Under the pieces are notes generated by a model that saw only the letters and a list, made by a program, of their open reading frames with translations, did not search any database and was not told the DNA's origin. The position numbers and the translations under genes are program-made. A DNA stretch of 64,000 nt from Combretum micranthum (taxonomy: Eukaryota > Streptophyta > Magnoliopsida > Myrtales > Combretaceae): contig JAMXBD010002455.1 of assembly GCA_024138025.1 (NCBI GenBank), positions 1-64,000 on the forward strand, given 5' to 3'. Positions 11,936-23,549 of the stretch are shown here, one piece after another. Numbering within the stretch: the stretch's first letter is position 1; each line of letters opens with the position of its first letter.

Positions 11936-13371
11936 TGGTGGGTGTCGAATCCAACAAAATTAAATAACCTACTCTTAAAATTTTGTAAATAGTAGTGAGC
12001 AGGATCGTCTCCACAGGGACTGGGGAAAATCTATCTCTATTTCAATAATCAGCAAAAAGAGAAGAAAAATTGGGGGTTTTGTATAAACGATTATTTAGAA
12101 AATAATTTATTTCTAAAACTAGCAAATACGTTTATTAATGTAAATTCAACAGCAACAAGTTCTAACCAAAGAATTATCACGGTTCAATTCATAGAGATGA
12201 TCATTGATGCAAAGATTGTTATTCTAATTCATGAATAAATTGGTTATGACTTTCAACAAGCTCTGAAAATCTATCTCTCCTTAGAGTATTGATAATCAAG
12301 ATACGATCTTTAATTATTCCCTTATTGATTAGACAACCCTAAATAAGCTCTTAAGATTTAATCTATCAATAGCATTAATAATTAGAGAGACTACCAATTC
12401 TAATCAATAGATCAAAAGCATGAACTATTTAAATTAGATCATAAATCACCATAACATAAATCAATCACTTATTCTGCAACCAATCATGTTATTGTATTAC
12501 TTATATTGAACAATCAAACAATTACGGATTTGACGTTCTAAATAACAATAATCGCTTTGTCAATCAAAAATAGGCCTAATTCGTAATGACCAATCAAAAC
12601 AATTTAACAATTCAAATAGATGAAATATGAATACTCATAAATAGAATAAACTCAATAGATCAATTGGATCTCACAATCTTTGATGAATTGATCCCGTAAT
12701 AATCCTTGGCTAGACTGAGTAATTAGTTACTCATGATCAAGAAAACAAAAGCTAGGGTTTCTTGAGAGTAAAAAGAACAAGAACAATCAATAATGAATAA
12801 TGAATGAATCTTTTTCTCTCTCCTACTTCTTTATATATATGAGATAAACATCAGATATAAAGATATTTTTCGCATAAAAGATGGCTGGAGACATGTCGCA
12901 ACAAGGCTGGCAGCCATTAATCACGAAACAAGTGGTGCACGCGTGATGGCCGCTCCATGGCCGGGCCATGATTCTCCCAGTGCCGGCCATTCTTCTAAAA
13001 AGATGGCTGGTATTGATTCTCCTCTTATGGCTGGCAGCTTTGGGTGTTCTGGACGAGTTTTGAACCTTGTATATCCTCCAAATGTGTTTGCTATTGCTAT
13101 AGTTCATGAGAAAACTAATAGTAATGATAGCAAATCATCCCGAGTTTGGAATGAAATTGTGAGTACTTATGCATTCATTGAAAGTGATATTGATCCATGA
13201 AGCTTGTTACAAACTCATGCCTAATTTCGCCAAATCGTTCCATTTGCTTTATAAAAACCTGAAACACGACATTAAACTTGATTAAGTATCAATTCTTTTG
13301 GATTTCTATAAAATCAATAATAGAATTAACATATTTTACTCAATAAAAATTGAGTATATTCCGTCTTAACA
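11936..13371 (-). repeat. 5' LTR of the Athila element
   Basis: 1436 bp, the partner of 653-2070. It differs by scattered substitutions, small indels, and a local change at 12944-12970 where the palindromic ATGGCCGGCGGCCAT of the other LTR is replaced by a rearranged ATGGCCGCTCCATGGCC. Confidence 0.95.
12829..12840 (-). promoter_or_regulatory. Probable TATA box of the Athila 5' LTR
   Basis: The minus strand reads TATATATAAAG, followed by a CT-poor, AG-rich stretch (GTAGGAGAGAG). The same box is at 1540-1551 in the 3' LTR. No other strong TATA element is seen in the U3 part. Confidence 0.5.
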
Positions 13372-13376
13372 TCTAG

Positions 13377-13460
13377 TTTTAATCTTGGGATGGTTAAGGA
13401 GATCAACATAGGCTTAGAGGAGAGTTTGATGGAGCATCCGGTGTATCATCTAATCAGTCT
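13377..13460 (+). other. Possible host exon fragment directly beside the Athila insertion
   Basis: Across the target site (638-652 joined to 13377) one frame stays open, reading LEESS then FNLGMVKEINIGLEESLMEH. The frame runs on to a TGA near 13500. Coding-like composition in an AT-rich region is the only support, and no domain is recognised. A good donor site is not seen before the stop. Confidence 0.22.
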
Positions 13461-13923
13461 AATTATAGCTAAGGCACTAAAAAAGGGCTCATTTTGATCT
13501 AATGGAAGTAAATGATTTAAGTCGATTCACAAACTACTCGAGCTCAACTCAATTTTCGCTCGAGTTCAATTATAAATAGTCAAGTCAAGATTGAGTTTAA
13601 ATTTCTCGAGTAGTTTATTAATCTAACCTCAAGCTTCATATTATTTAGCTTGGTTGGTTCATGAGTAAATCTAGGTTGGAGCCGAATACAAATTCTAATC
13701 GAATTTGAGTATTAATATTGTTAAAATATAAAAAAAAAAAAATCCATAAATTGAGCCTATAGTACAAGCTAAATCAAATTGAGCTTAAGCTGTGTACTAC
13801 CACATCAAGTCAAGCTCGAGCTTGTGCAATCTCACATCAAGTTGAACTCGAGCTTGATTCAGTATTATACTTCTTGACTTGATTTGATTGCAAGCTTACT
13901 CGGTTGTTTATTGTCAATGCCAG
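13461..13923. other. Noncoding stretch with repeated CTCGAG/CTTGA words
   Basis: From about 13535 to 13910 the sequence is dense in short words such as CAAGCTCGAGCTTG and TCAAGTTGAACTCGAG, many partly palindromic. This composition is common in plant noncoding repeats; no boundaries or terminal repeats could be set. Confidence 0.35.
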
Positions 13924-14019
13924 GTTGCAACAAATGACATGATTGCCAAATTTCCAAGTTCTGCTCGTTTGGCAGAATTTCGAGATTCAGAGAAACGTGA
14001 TTGTGCTGTTGGATTGTAA
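13924..14019 (+). other. Possible last exon of a host gene (31 codons, then TAA)
   Basis: It follows a pyrimidine-containing stretch and the acceptor-like AATGCCAG. The frame reads VATNDMIAKFPSSARLAEF and ends in DCAVGL before TAA at 14017-14019. GC content and amino-acid mix are higher and more balanced than the surroundings, where every frame closes quickly. I do not recognise the protein. It might be the end of the same gene hinted at in 1-652 and at 13377. Confidence 0.28.
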
Positions 14020-15780
14020 TCCAAAAGATCAAATAGAGTGCAAAATAATGAATGCATTATCTTCTATTGATGAATTGTAAAGTTGATGCAATATAGTTCA
14101 TCTTCATGTTGTATGTGCAATTGAACTCTTTGGAATTGCTTACTTCTCCCCATTGCCTATCTTCCTAAGTCATCCTTTTATGTAATTACCAAATACTCCT
14201 CTGAAAACCTCATGTGTTGCAAATCAAAATGCTCCACGCATGTGATTGCCGCATCCGAAATTCCTCATCTACATTGTTCCATGTCTTAACTTTCTTAGAT
14301 ATAAAGAACATGACTTTCTTTAGATGCATCGTCATTTTGAAACAATGCGGTATTTCACATAATAATCTTGATTGATTCTGTGATACAAATAATTTTGAAT
14401 GAGTATGATTTTAGTATTGTCTAAAAATTATCTCTTTTCACTCCACGTTTACTGGATGCATAATCTTACTGTCTTTTCGTAAATTAACCTCTTGATGCTA
14501 TTTTTAAATTATTTGACATAACAAATTGCGGTTTCATCGTGACACCACTTCTGTTAATTTAATTTAATTGCCTTCGAACTTAGTATTGCTCCTAATGTAA
14601 ATGTTATCAGAGCACACGTAATTTGAAGATTTAAACATAATTTTAAAAGTGGTATTATGAATTGTCTAGTAAACCTTTCCAATATTCGAAAAAGAATATA
14701 ATTTTAGACAACATATTGTAAGCACGGTTAGTTGTTCATTTAACAAAGCTTTCATGTCCATTCTTATTTATGCCGGAAATCCCGCCGCAATTAGGAAATT
14801 CATTATTTCTCGTGGAATAAATCAAATTCCGTTCTCCCTTTCCTAACAATACTAAAAAGAGTTTTTCCTATATATAAAAAAAAATGCTCATAAAAGGAAA
14901 TTATTATTTTATGTGACATCAACATTTATAAAAAATTTAAATAAAAAATTGTTTCCATGTACTTACATTAATTTCTTGGTGATATTGCGCTTATTTACCC
15001 TAAAAGTGTAAACTATTTCTGAAAGTGTGAATAAATTGCTCTAAGCACGGCACCCCAAAATTGGCAGATAAAGGCAAAGAGAGTATTTATGCTATCATTT
15101 TGGTAATTTTGGTGCTCCATATTTGATTTTGAGTAAAAAAGCACCTATTCTTTCAACCGATGGCATTGAAAGTACAAGTACTTTTATGCATAAAATTAAA
15201 CATTGAGCATTTACCTAGAAATGATATTAAAGGCATTTCCCTGCCTTATCCCAAAACTGGGATTCAACAATAAAGTTTAGGATAAATTACATATAAATGT
15301 ATCAACATAGATAACATTTAAGATATTAATGTTTTCAGTAGTTAAAAAGAGGAATCAATGTTTGAAAATTAATTTATTTAAGGCATCAACATTTCAATGT
15401 TAAAGAGCTATCAAGGTTTGCAAAGTGCGTAAAATATGGTATTAATATATGATCATTAGTGAAAACTAAGGAAACTCAATTAAAAATTAATTCAAATGTT
15501 GATACCTTAAATGAACCTTATAAAACGTTAATACATCTTTTAATTTACTTTACAAAATATTGATTTTTCTTTTTGACTACTTAAAAACATTGATACTTTA
15601 AATAAATTTATTCCCAAATATTAGCACCTATAATAAATTTACCTTAAAGTTTTTAGGCTACTAATGTCAATATAAAGGTCTATTGCACTTCTCGTCTTGG
15701 TGTATCCCCATAAATATTGCCCATTTGCTACCATAGGAAATAAGAGAGAACCAGAAAAAAATGTATAGTTGCAAAAGCTA
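14020..15780. other. AT-rich intergenic sequence, nothing recognised
   Basis: All six frames are closed by frequent stops. The only visible structure is repeated low-complexity AT sequence around 15280-15650, with many near-repeats of ATTAATG/TTGATAC words. No terminal repeats, tRNA-like or coding motif seen. Confidence 0.6.
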
Positions 15781-16254
15781 ATTTTCTCTCAATTTTTTCT
15801 CCATATGCATTTTTTTTTTCTTGAATGTATACATTATTACTGCAAATGTCAATCTTGTCTTAGCAATTGTATTACAATTTGAACCTTTGAAGCAGCTAAA
15901 TGAAACATTTCATGCTAATCTCTCTATAGCAAATATATACTTTGCGAAAAGCAAATACATAGAAAAAAAAAAAAAAAAATCATTTAGTGTGGTATCCAGT
16001 AAAAAAACAAAGCAAAATGCAAAGAATAGAACCTAGAAAGAAACCCTAGAGAAAATTCCAGAATAAAAGTTGTGAAATTGTTCTGTAAAATGAAAGAGCA
16101 AAGTCAATTACTATAGCGGTTACAAAAGTATTTATATGTTCCACCTAAACTTAAAAACAAAACAGTATAAAAGGAAACCAATAAATACTATACACATGTC
16201 CACTGAACAAACATATAATATTCACATCCCAACTCATGGTGGAGTCTCTCGAAG

Positions 16255-16399
16255 ACCTATCTTGAACAAAATGGACTACAATTGTGCTTCTAGAGTAGAC
16301 TTGGTAAACATATTTGCTAATAGTTCTTCGAAGAGACATGTGTGTGCGAAAAACCAGACTGAATATGATCTCTAATAAAATGGATATCTATGTCAATAG
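16255..16399 (-). pseudogene. C-terminal end of copia RNase H
   Basis: The minus-strand translation reads IDIDIHFIRDHIQSG, then HVSSKN and a degraded ADIFTKS-like stretch (QICLPSLL). This is the conserved copia RNase H tail (usual form HIEIDCHFVRE...QLADIFTK). The first residues of the motif lie on the other side of the inserted LTR, at 26064 onward, where the frame continues as KAY then I. An in-frame stop is present. Confidence 0.7.
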
Positions 16400-16767
16400 T
16401 GTCATACCTTGATACCCTAAATTGGTAGTCCATCATACACGATATTAAAACCTAAGAATGACTTCCTTAGTCACACAAAGGCTTACATATCAGTACAAGA
16501 TGTACAACACATCAAAGGAAATGCATCAGAGTAGTGCAATTTACTTTGATAACAATTAAGTATCATGGCAAAGAAATACTTAACATTAAACATACATTGT
16601 CCACATAAATATATTTCCTAGTAACTTCTAGAATATTAACATAATACATATTACTTATAAAGAAAATTTCAAGAACATAATTTCGTTCTATACTCCTACT
16701 TCTTCCATAAAAACTCAAAATCCACTGACAACTTCCTTGGTGTCCAATCTTCGATAGAGTCTCAAGC

Positions 16768-17135
16768 TGACGCAGCGTGAAAGCGTTTCAAAACATAAGG
16801 CGATAGCAACGATCAATTTCAAATGTGAACTAATCACACAATTGTCAAGACAATTTCAATTTCAAAGAATTTCTCTCATAATAAAGTTTCAAAATTCAAT
16901 AATATCAAAGTCTTCTTTACAAAAATAAACCTAATGACTATTTATAGCATTACAAATGAAATTCAAAGACGGAATCCTAAAAGACAGATAATAAATGCAA
17001 ATAAAGACTAATAATACATCCTCATCTGTTTTAAATCCTTGTCAGTTTCAAATATTAACCGACATTAAATATAATTAAATCCACGTCGATTTCAACATTT
17101 TGGCATTGAAGGCTGACTTTAATGCTTCTGCATTA
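16768..17135 (-). repeat. 3' LTR of the short gypsy element
   Basis: 368 bp; pairs with 19834-20204. A TATA-like TATAAATAG (minus) lies at 16938-16946. The polypurine tract GGTGGAGAGAA (minus) lies directly beside it at 17136-17146. The outer edge reads TAATG on the element strand if the CAAGC duplication is used to set the border; TGCAG would be the canonical start three bases in. Confidence 0.8.
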
Positions 17136-17146
17136 TTCTCTCCACC

Positions 17147-17470
17147 TAGAAAGAACTCGACCCCAAGTTCTCATTTGGAGATAAAGGTGATCGTCAGGAT
17201 AAAATGGATATAAATCTGCAACATTGAAAGTTCTTGAAATAGCTATATTTAGGAAGATCAACAACATAAGCATTGTCATTGATCTTTTGAACAATCTTAT
17301 AAGCCCATACTTACTTCTTGGTTGCAACTATATTGTAGATCCATGGAATACTCTTTCCTCAGAAAACCATTACTTGATCCCAACCTCAAATAGCTGTTGC
17401 TTCCTTCGCCTATCTGCAATCTCCTTGTACTTAGCATTGTCTTTTCAATCTTTGCCTTGAATGCAGCTTC
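17147..17470 (-). pseudogene. Integrase C-terminal remnant (short gypsy element)
   Basis: The minus-strand translation shows KYKEIADRRRK-like sequence near 17450, followed in broken frames by FNVADLYPFYPDDHLY (17133-17327 ORF), the conserved end of integrase in plant gypsy elements. It abuts RT sequence at about 17480, so the rest of RT, RNase H and the integrase core are missing. Confidence 0.75.
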
Positions 17471-17886
17471 ACTCATCCCCTGGTCTCACCCTAATCTGAT
17501 GATAACCACTCCTCAAGTCAATCTTGAAAAAATGACTGCTCCACTCAACGGTCAAGCATGTCCTCAATACGGGGTATTGGGAGCTTATAACCAATGGTGA
17601 TCCTATTGATAGCTCTATTATCAACACACATCCTCTAACTCCCATCTTTCTTAGGAGTTAACAATGCAGGCACGATGCAAGGGCTCGGACTATCCCTGAT
17701 GAATCCCTTGTCTAATAACTCTTGAACCTTTTCTTGGAGGATCTCTGTTTCCTTAGGACTCATCCTATAATGTGGCAAATTAGGAAAACTTGCCCTAGGC
17801 AACAAATCAATTTGGTGTTGAATATCTCTTAAAGGGGGAAGCCGCTCTGGCAAATCATCTGGCACTACATCCTCGAACTCCTCCAA
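17471..17886 (-). pseudogene. RT N-terminal part (short gypsy element)
   Basis: The ORF 17886-17635 reads [17 protein letters not shown], then [20 protein letters not shown] and [13 protein letters not shown] stop follows where Trp is usual (KKDGSW). Past it the sequence continues as RMCVDNRAINRITI and FSKIDLRSGYHQIRV with further stops. It ends before the YxDD motif because of the internal deletion. Confidence 0.8.
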
Positions 17887-17981
17887 TACCTATTTTACCT
17901 CTACTAGGACCTCAGCACTACCTTCCTCCTCCACCTTCAACACACTCTTCACCACTAAAGCCTACACTTCTTTAGATTATT

Positions 17982-18476
17982 TCATGGTCTCCTCCGTCTC
18001 CTTCTCAAATTGAGCAATTGCACAAAAGGAAGTCCTTCAGGCTTAGAGCCTTTGGGACGTGAGACTACCTTAAGGGGTACCAAGTTGTACTTCACACCAT
18101 CTTTCTCTAACCTATACGTATTTTCCTTCCTAGCATGTTGAGAATCAACATCGAATTGCCATGGCCGCCTAAATAATAGATGACAGGCATCCATGTCCAC
18201 TATATCACAGTAGACTTCATCTTTGTACTCGCCAACAGAGAATGGCACTCTACACCTCTCATGCACATCAATCCGCTCAGCAGCCTTAATCCACCCAATG
18301 GTGTATGGATTAGGATGCTTCTCAACGAGCAACTGTAATTGTTTAACAACCTGTCTACCAATGATATTATTACTACTCTCGCTATCCACTATCAAATCAA
18401 ATACTCTCCCACCAATCGTACACCTGGTACGAAATAACCGGTGCCTCTGACTATCTCCTTCCTGCCTAGGTGCCAA
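17982..18476 (-). pseudogene. Aspartic protease (short gypsy element)
   Basis: Retroviral-type protease fold. The minus-strand ORF has FRTRCTIGGRVFDLIVDSES followed by SNNIIGRQVV. The catalytic motif D-S-G is changed to D-S-E, which should abolish activity. The tail includes DACHLLFRRPWQFD, matching the usual ILLGRPW region. It lies between gag (zinc knuckle) and RT as expected. Confidence 0.85.
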
Positions 18477-18505
18477 ATACGCCTTCTGATAACATATGAA
18501 GGTTC

Positions 18506-19800
18506 CTAGTCCTCACAGTCTTCTCCATAATAGTCATCATCCCCATCAGGCTCACAACATACCAATTCATTCTGTTCTCTATCTACAATATTAATAGTCC
18601 GCTTGTTGGGACACTCAATGGATCGGTGCCCAGGTTGATTACAGTGGTAGCACTTACCCAAGATTGGTCTAACATATGGATTGCTTGGCTTCCGGGCCTC
18701 TTTAGATTCCATAGGTCACTTCTCCAAGGCTTTTTCACTCCTCTTCTCTCCACTACTAGGAGGTTTTTCTGTAGCATTCTTTTATTTATCATCAACAACT
18801 TTACTAGTCCCTACACACTCAACTCTTTCACCTCCATATCTTCAATTACCACAATCAAAACTGGTGTTCCTCTCATGCAACATGAGTTCAGCCCTCAACG
18901 CCATATTCTTAGCCTCACTCATATTCCTCAAAAAAGTCACACCAATCTTATCTTTAATTTGTAATTTTAAACCATCTACATACCTAGCCACTTGCTGCCT
19001 TTCACTTTTCCTGAGATCATTGCACTTCACCAATCTCATGAATTCGGCCGTGTATTCATGAATGGTTCATTGCCCCTTAAGGCAACGTTGATACTGCTGA
19101 AACGATATCTACTCATAATTAAGCGGTAAAAACTCCCCCTTCAATAGCTACTTCATACGAATCCATGTCTATACCGGTAGTATCCCCTCTCTTAACCGAC
19201 GACTTTATACCTTTTCCCACCAAGCAGAAGCCCCTGCTTTTAATCTACAAGCGACAGTCTTCACTCTTTGCTCCTCTGGCACTTCCTTATAATAAAAAAA
19301 TTGTTCCACTTTCGCCAACCAATCAAGAAACTCTTCAATATTGAATGTACCATTAAAGTAAGGGAGATCTTCCTTTAGATGAAAGTCTCTACCATCCGAT
19401 TGATCGCAATTGTCATAATCTCAGTAACCTCTTGGGTTCCTACCTCCCCCTATAACCACGCCTCATAGGTGGTTATCTTCTCCCATACACCAATTCCTCT
19501 TCCTCTGAATCATCATCAGATATTTGTGCCCTCCTATCTCCACGGATGGGTAGATCAATTGGATTACCAAAATCTTCTCTTGCCCTAGGCCATCTCCTAC
19601 CATCAATCCTACCTATTAACATCAACTCCCATGGCATCAATCCGTTCTATCAAAGTCTCGACAAGCTGCTCTACTCGCCGTAATCTCTTATCCATGGCAT
19701 CCACCACTACCCTTAGAATCGACTGTTTAGCCCCTTAGACTCCTGCATCATGAACACCGTCATGAGTGCGACCATCATCAACATTGTTGCCAGAAGACAT
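18506..19800 (-). pseudogene. Gag with zinc knuckle (short gypsy element)
   Basis: Gag starts at the ATG at 19800 (MSSGNN) and hits a stop within about 25 codons. The capsid region is recognisable at 19039-18842, with FMRLVKCNDL-type sequence, QQVARYVDGLKLQIKDKIGV and ALRAELMLHE. A single CCHC knuckle, CYHCNQPGHRSIEC, is at about 18660-18615. Multiple frameshifts and stops separate the pieces. Confidence 0.85.
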
Positions 19801-19818
19801 CTTGCAGGATCTCACCTT

Positions 19819-19830
19819 GCTCTAATAACA
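19819..19830 (-). promoter_or_regulatory. Primer-binding site, iMet type (decayed)
   Basis: The minus strand reads TGTTATTAGAGC three bases after the 5' LTR. This matches 10 of 12 bases of the common plant site TGGTATCAGAGC. Confidence 0.75.
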
Positions 19831-19833
19831 ATC

Positions 19834-20204
19834 TAACGCAGCATGAAAGCATTTAAAACAGAAGCCGATAGCGACGATCAATTTCAAACATGAACTTAAT
19901 CACACAATTGTCAAGACAATTGCAATTTCAGAGAATTTCTATCATAATAGAGTTTCAAAATTCAATAATATTCAAAGTATTCTTTACAAAAATAAACCTA
20001 AATGGCTATTTATAGCATTACAAAGGAAATTCAAAAGACGAAATCCTAAAAGATAGATAATAAATGCAAATAAAGACTAATAATACATCCTCATCGGTTT
20101 TAAATCCTTATCAGTTTCAAATATTAACTGACATTAAATAAAATTAAATCCATGTTGGTTTCAACGTTTTGGCATTGAAGGCCGACTTTAATGCTTTTAC
20201 ATTA
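19834..20204 (-). repeat. 5' LTR of the short gypsy element
   Basis: 371 bp; clearly similar to 16768-17135 but with many substitutions. The TATA-like TATAAATAG (minus) is at 20006-20014. The plus-strand left end is TAACGCAGC instead of TGACGCAGC. Confidence 0.8.
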
Positions 20205-21480
20205 CAAGCATACCTATTTAACAAAAATCTATAGGGGTATAAGCATATAAAGAGCTTAATGAGATATTCTCTCTTATTCACTTTGTAAATACAATCAAGT
20301 TTATTAATTTTCACACATATGCTATGCAACAAACACATATTACAAACAATCATGTATGGGTATCTGGAAACCATACACGGAACGGATTTACGCTTTCGTA
20401 TCAAGGGTCAGGTAATTTAGTTTAAAGATCTATGCTATCTTCACTGCTAGCCCTGAGCCTTTTACTCATAGCGATCGATTAGCGTGGCTCATCCTTAGGA
20501 TGTATCCCCAAGTACATGTTAATTCCCTAAGAATGAGCTTGACCTCTGGCCCTTTTGATTCCTCACATAGAAGTAGCAGTCTTTATTATGTGACTCGATG
20601 GATGTAATGCGTGTCAATTTAATTTATTTCAAGGTCGCATATAATTAAAGTATACTTGAGGGTGATTAAACAGGCATCAAACATGCATAAGCAACATATA
20701 ATGTTAGTAATGTATTTAAACTATCATTTGTTAGTTTCGATATGCTTAGCATCCTTTGTTACACATACATGAAACCATTTACATATAAACCTATAACCCC
20801 ATACATTTTCATTTTATCTTGTATTTACAGATCTAGTGCAACTATTTAAAAGTACAAGCAAGCTAACTAAAATAGAAAAGGAAAACTCACTCGTCTATAT
20901 GGCAATCTGCTTAATCTAATAATTCTCAGGAAGGGAAGTCCCATATTCCTTGTCACCTAGACAAAAGAAATATATGGAATGAGTATTTCATAGAAGTTCT
21001 ACTTAAACTTTATAATCCATCTTGTTATTTTCATCAAAATTCGGATTAAGGGAAATTTCAACTTAAAATGGTCATAACTTACTTATTTTAATTCGGAATT
21101 TTGCATATTAGTAGTCGTCTTCTACCTACTCGAAAAGATATATCTATTTCTAAGGTTATTTTTAACATTTAAAGCCATTTGGGTAGCAAAACAGGTTGGT
21201 ATAGATCTGACCAAAAAGTTCCAGCCCTTCAATTGCAATTTTCCCATGTCTTTCTTCACTTAAATACTTTGTAACAAACATATAAATATTTCTATCTTTT
21301 AAAATCATTTAATATTGATAATAACTCATATTATATGCATGATACAGTGATTTTGTCCTAAAGATAGAATTTGTAAACAATTTTTGTGAAAGATAGAGTT
21401 TTGTGAAAGGTCATTATTTGACTTGTGATTAAATTTGTTATTTTGTAAACATGTGACTTAACAAAAAAATCATAATTCAA

Positions 21481-21501
21481 TATATATATATATATATATA
21501 T
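21481..21501. repeat. (TA)n microsatellite
   Basis: About ten TA units within the C' LTR. Confidence 0.9.
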
Positions 21502-23549
21502 CTTGAGATCCTAAAAGGTCTTATATTTGCTCAAGAATTCTTATTTAACAAAGCATGATTTTACCTTTGTGATGTAAAATTCTAAGTGTATTTCCTTTTC
21601 AAAATTTTCCTAAGTTTGGTTCTTAAACAAAATTTTAATTCCTATGTTTCGTAAATATGAAGCTTAACTAAGAAAATCATGATTTTATATTTATTTTGAG
21701 TTCATGATATTATATTTTCATATTAGATTTCTTTTAACTAATTATTTTCTATCACATGAATCTTTATGTGGTTATGAAGAAAAATCACTCTAAATCTTAT
21801 TATCTCTAAAAGGTTTTAAGTTTTTAAAATAGGAGAAAAATTGAGTGGATGACTTATTATAAACTTTCATTCTCATAATAACTCTTTCATAATTCATAAA
21901 TTTTCAACACATAGACCTTTAGGGGGTTATTAGCAAAAAACTAAAAATTTTTAGTTGTTACAAGTGGGTATCTAGTTATTATAACTATTATTTATATTTT
22001 CTTAACTTCATAAAAAATGAATTTACTTCTTAAAACTTAGTTTCTTAAGTTGTATACTAATTTTATTTTTGAGATGATTTTTAGTAGTGAGTTTATTTTT
22101 AAGTTTGTCTTTGGAATTTATTCAAAGTGTTTATCAAAATTTTGGCATATGCCTTGTAAATGAGATTTTAGGAAAAACTTGCATAGCAAAGGATTATCAA
22201 CATTATAAATTTGTTTTAATATTTTGGAAAGAGTTAGCTTGAAGGATTATCCTATGTCTTAATGAAAATTCTTTCTAGGTGTTGAAAATCATTTTTATTA
22301 GGAGTTTAACCCCATTTTTTTATATAAGAAAATGATCCACATTATCATTTTGAATATTTTATTAAGACAACAACATCATCATATGACCATGCATGAATAT
22401 GAACTTAGTAGTTATATTATGGGATAAATTATAAATTCATGTAGAGAAATAAAAGAATAGAAAATTAAATATGCTAATATAAAAACAAAATATGGAAGTT
22501 TTAGCTTGTTATCAAGACTTTCCGGAACTTAGATATGGACAAGTTCCATGAAATGAAATGAAAAACATAAGGAAGCTTAAAGAAAGGAAAAGAAAAAAAT
22601 TATGGAAGTCTTAGATTTTTATTCAAGTCTTCCTAGGACTTAGAAATGGATAAGCTCCATAAAGAAAATCAAAAAAATAATTATGGGAGTTTTTTTTTTT
22701 AAGACTCTCGTACTTAGATTATGGATAAGTCCCTTTTGTTTTGACTTGATTTAGGACAAGTCTAAGACTAGAAGTTGACAAGTCTTAATTATTAGCAAGA
22801 GATAAATAAGAGCCTGAAATAATAAGGAGTTATATTAGTGAGCATTATGCTCTAAATAAATATATATAGTTATATATAAATAATAACATATAAAGAGTTA
22901 AGTTAGAGGCATAAGCATAATAAATCAAGAACACATTATGAAGATGAACAATACATGAACATCATTTTGTTTTTCATAATTCCATTCCGTAGCACTAGTA
23001 TCATGAGGATTTATATAGAATCAAAACACTCATATTGTTCATGTTATGTTACATGAACAAAGAGGGGTTCAGGACTTTTACCTAAGGTTGATGGAGGATT
23101 GAAGATGGAAGAAACAAATGGAGGGTGTATTTATTTTTATTAAAGAGAAATGGATGGAAGAGGGTGTTTGAAAGGGAATTATTAGAGAGAAAATTTTAGA
23201 AGTGATTCTGGTAGAGTTTCAGTATGTGAAATGAGATGTGTAAAAGAAATGGAGGGAGATGTGGTATTTATAAAAAAATGTGGAGGAAAATTAGATGTAA
23301 TAAAATAAATTGAAAAAGAAAATAAATATTAAGAAAAAGAGAGAGAAATTGGGCCGGCCATGTGAGGAAGAGATGGAGAGAGAGATTAAAATTGATTTTT
23401 TGTAAAGAAAAGTAAATAAAGTATAAAAGAAGTTTAGTAAAAAGTAATATTGGAAAAGTAAATGTAAGAAATAGTTGTGTAGATTAAATGTAATATACAA
23501 ATAAATAAATGCTAGAGAATGGCAGTATTGTAATATATGATTATTTAAG

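Larger units (their letters stand above)
653..13371 (-). mobile_element. Full-length Athila-type Ty3/gypsy retrotransposon with TSD TCTAG
   Basis: A 12.7-kb minus-strand element. Two near-identical LTRs (653-2070 and 11936-13371) begin TG and end CA. They are flanked by the same five bases, TCTAG, at 648-652 and 13372-13376. Read on the minus strand the order is 5' LTR, tRNA-Asp primer site, gag, protease, RT, RNase H, integrase, env-like/ATHILA ORF, polypurine tract, 3' LTR. The order, the DLGASIN protease motif, the FMDD RT motif and the extra ORF after integrase all fit the Athila lineage. Gag, integrase and the 3' ORF are broken by frameshifts, so this copy is not autonomous. The LTRs differ by scattered substitutions and small indels (by eye), so it is among the younger insertions here. 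Confidence 0.95.
16768..20204 (-). mobile_element. Short, internally deleted Ty3/gypsy element with TSD CAAGC
   Basis: A 3.4-kb minus-strand element nested in C'. LTRs are at 16768-17135 and 19834-20204; CAAGC flanks both sides (16763-16767 and 20205-20209). Inside are a tRNA-iMet-type primer site, gag, protease, the first part of RT, and then directly the last part of integrase. About two thirds of pol is therefore deleted, and the remaining coding pieces contain stops. It is a non-autonomous deletion derivative. Confidence 0.85.
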
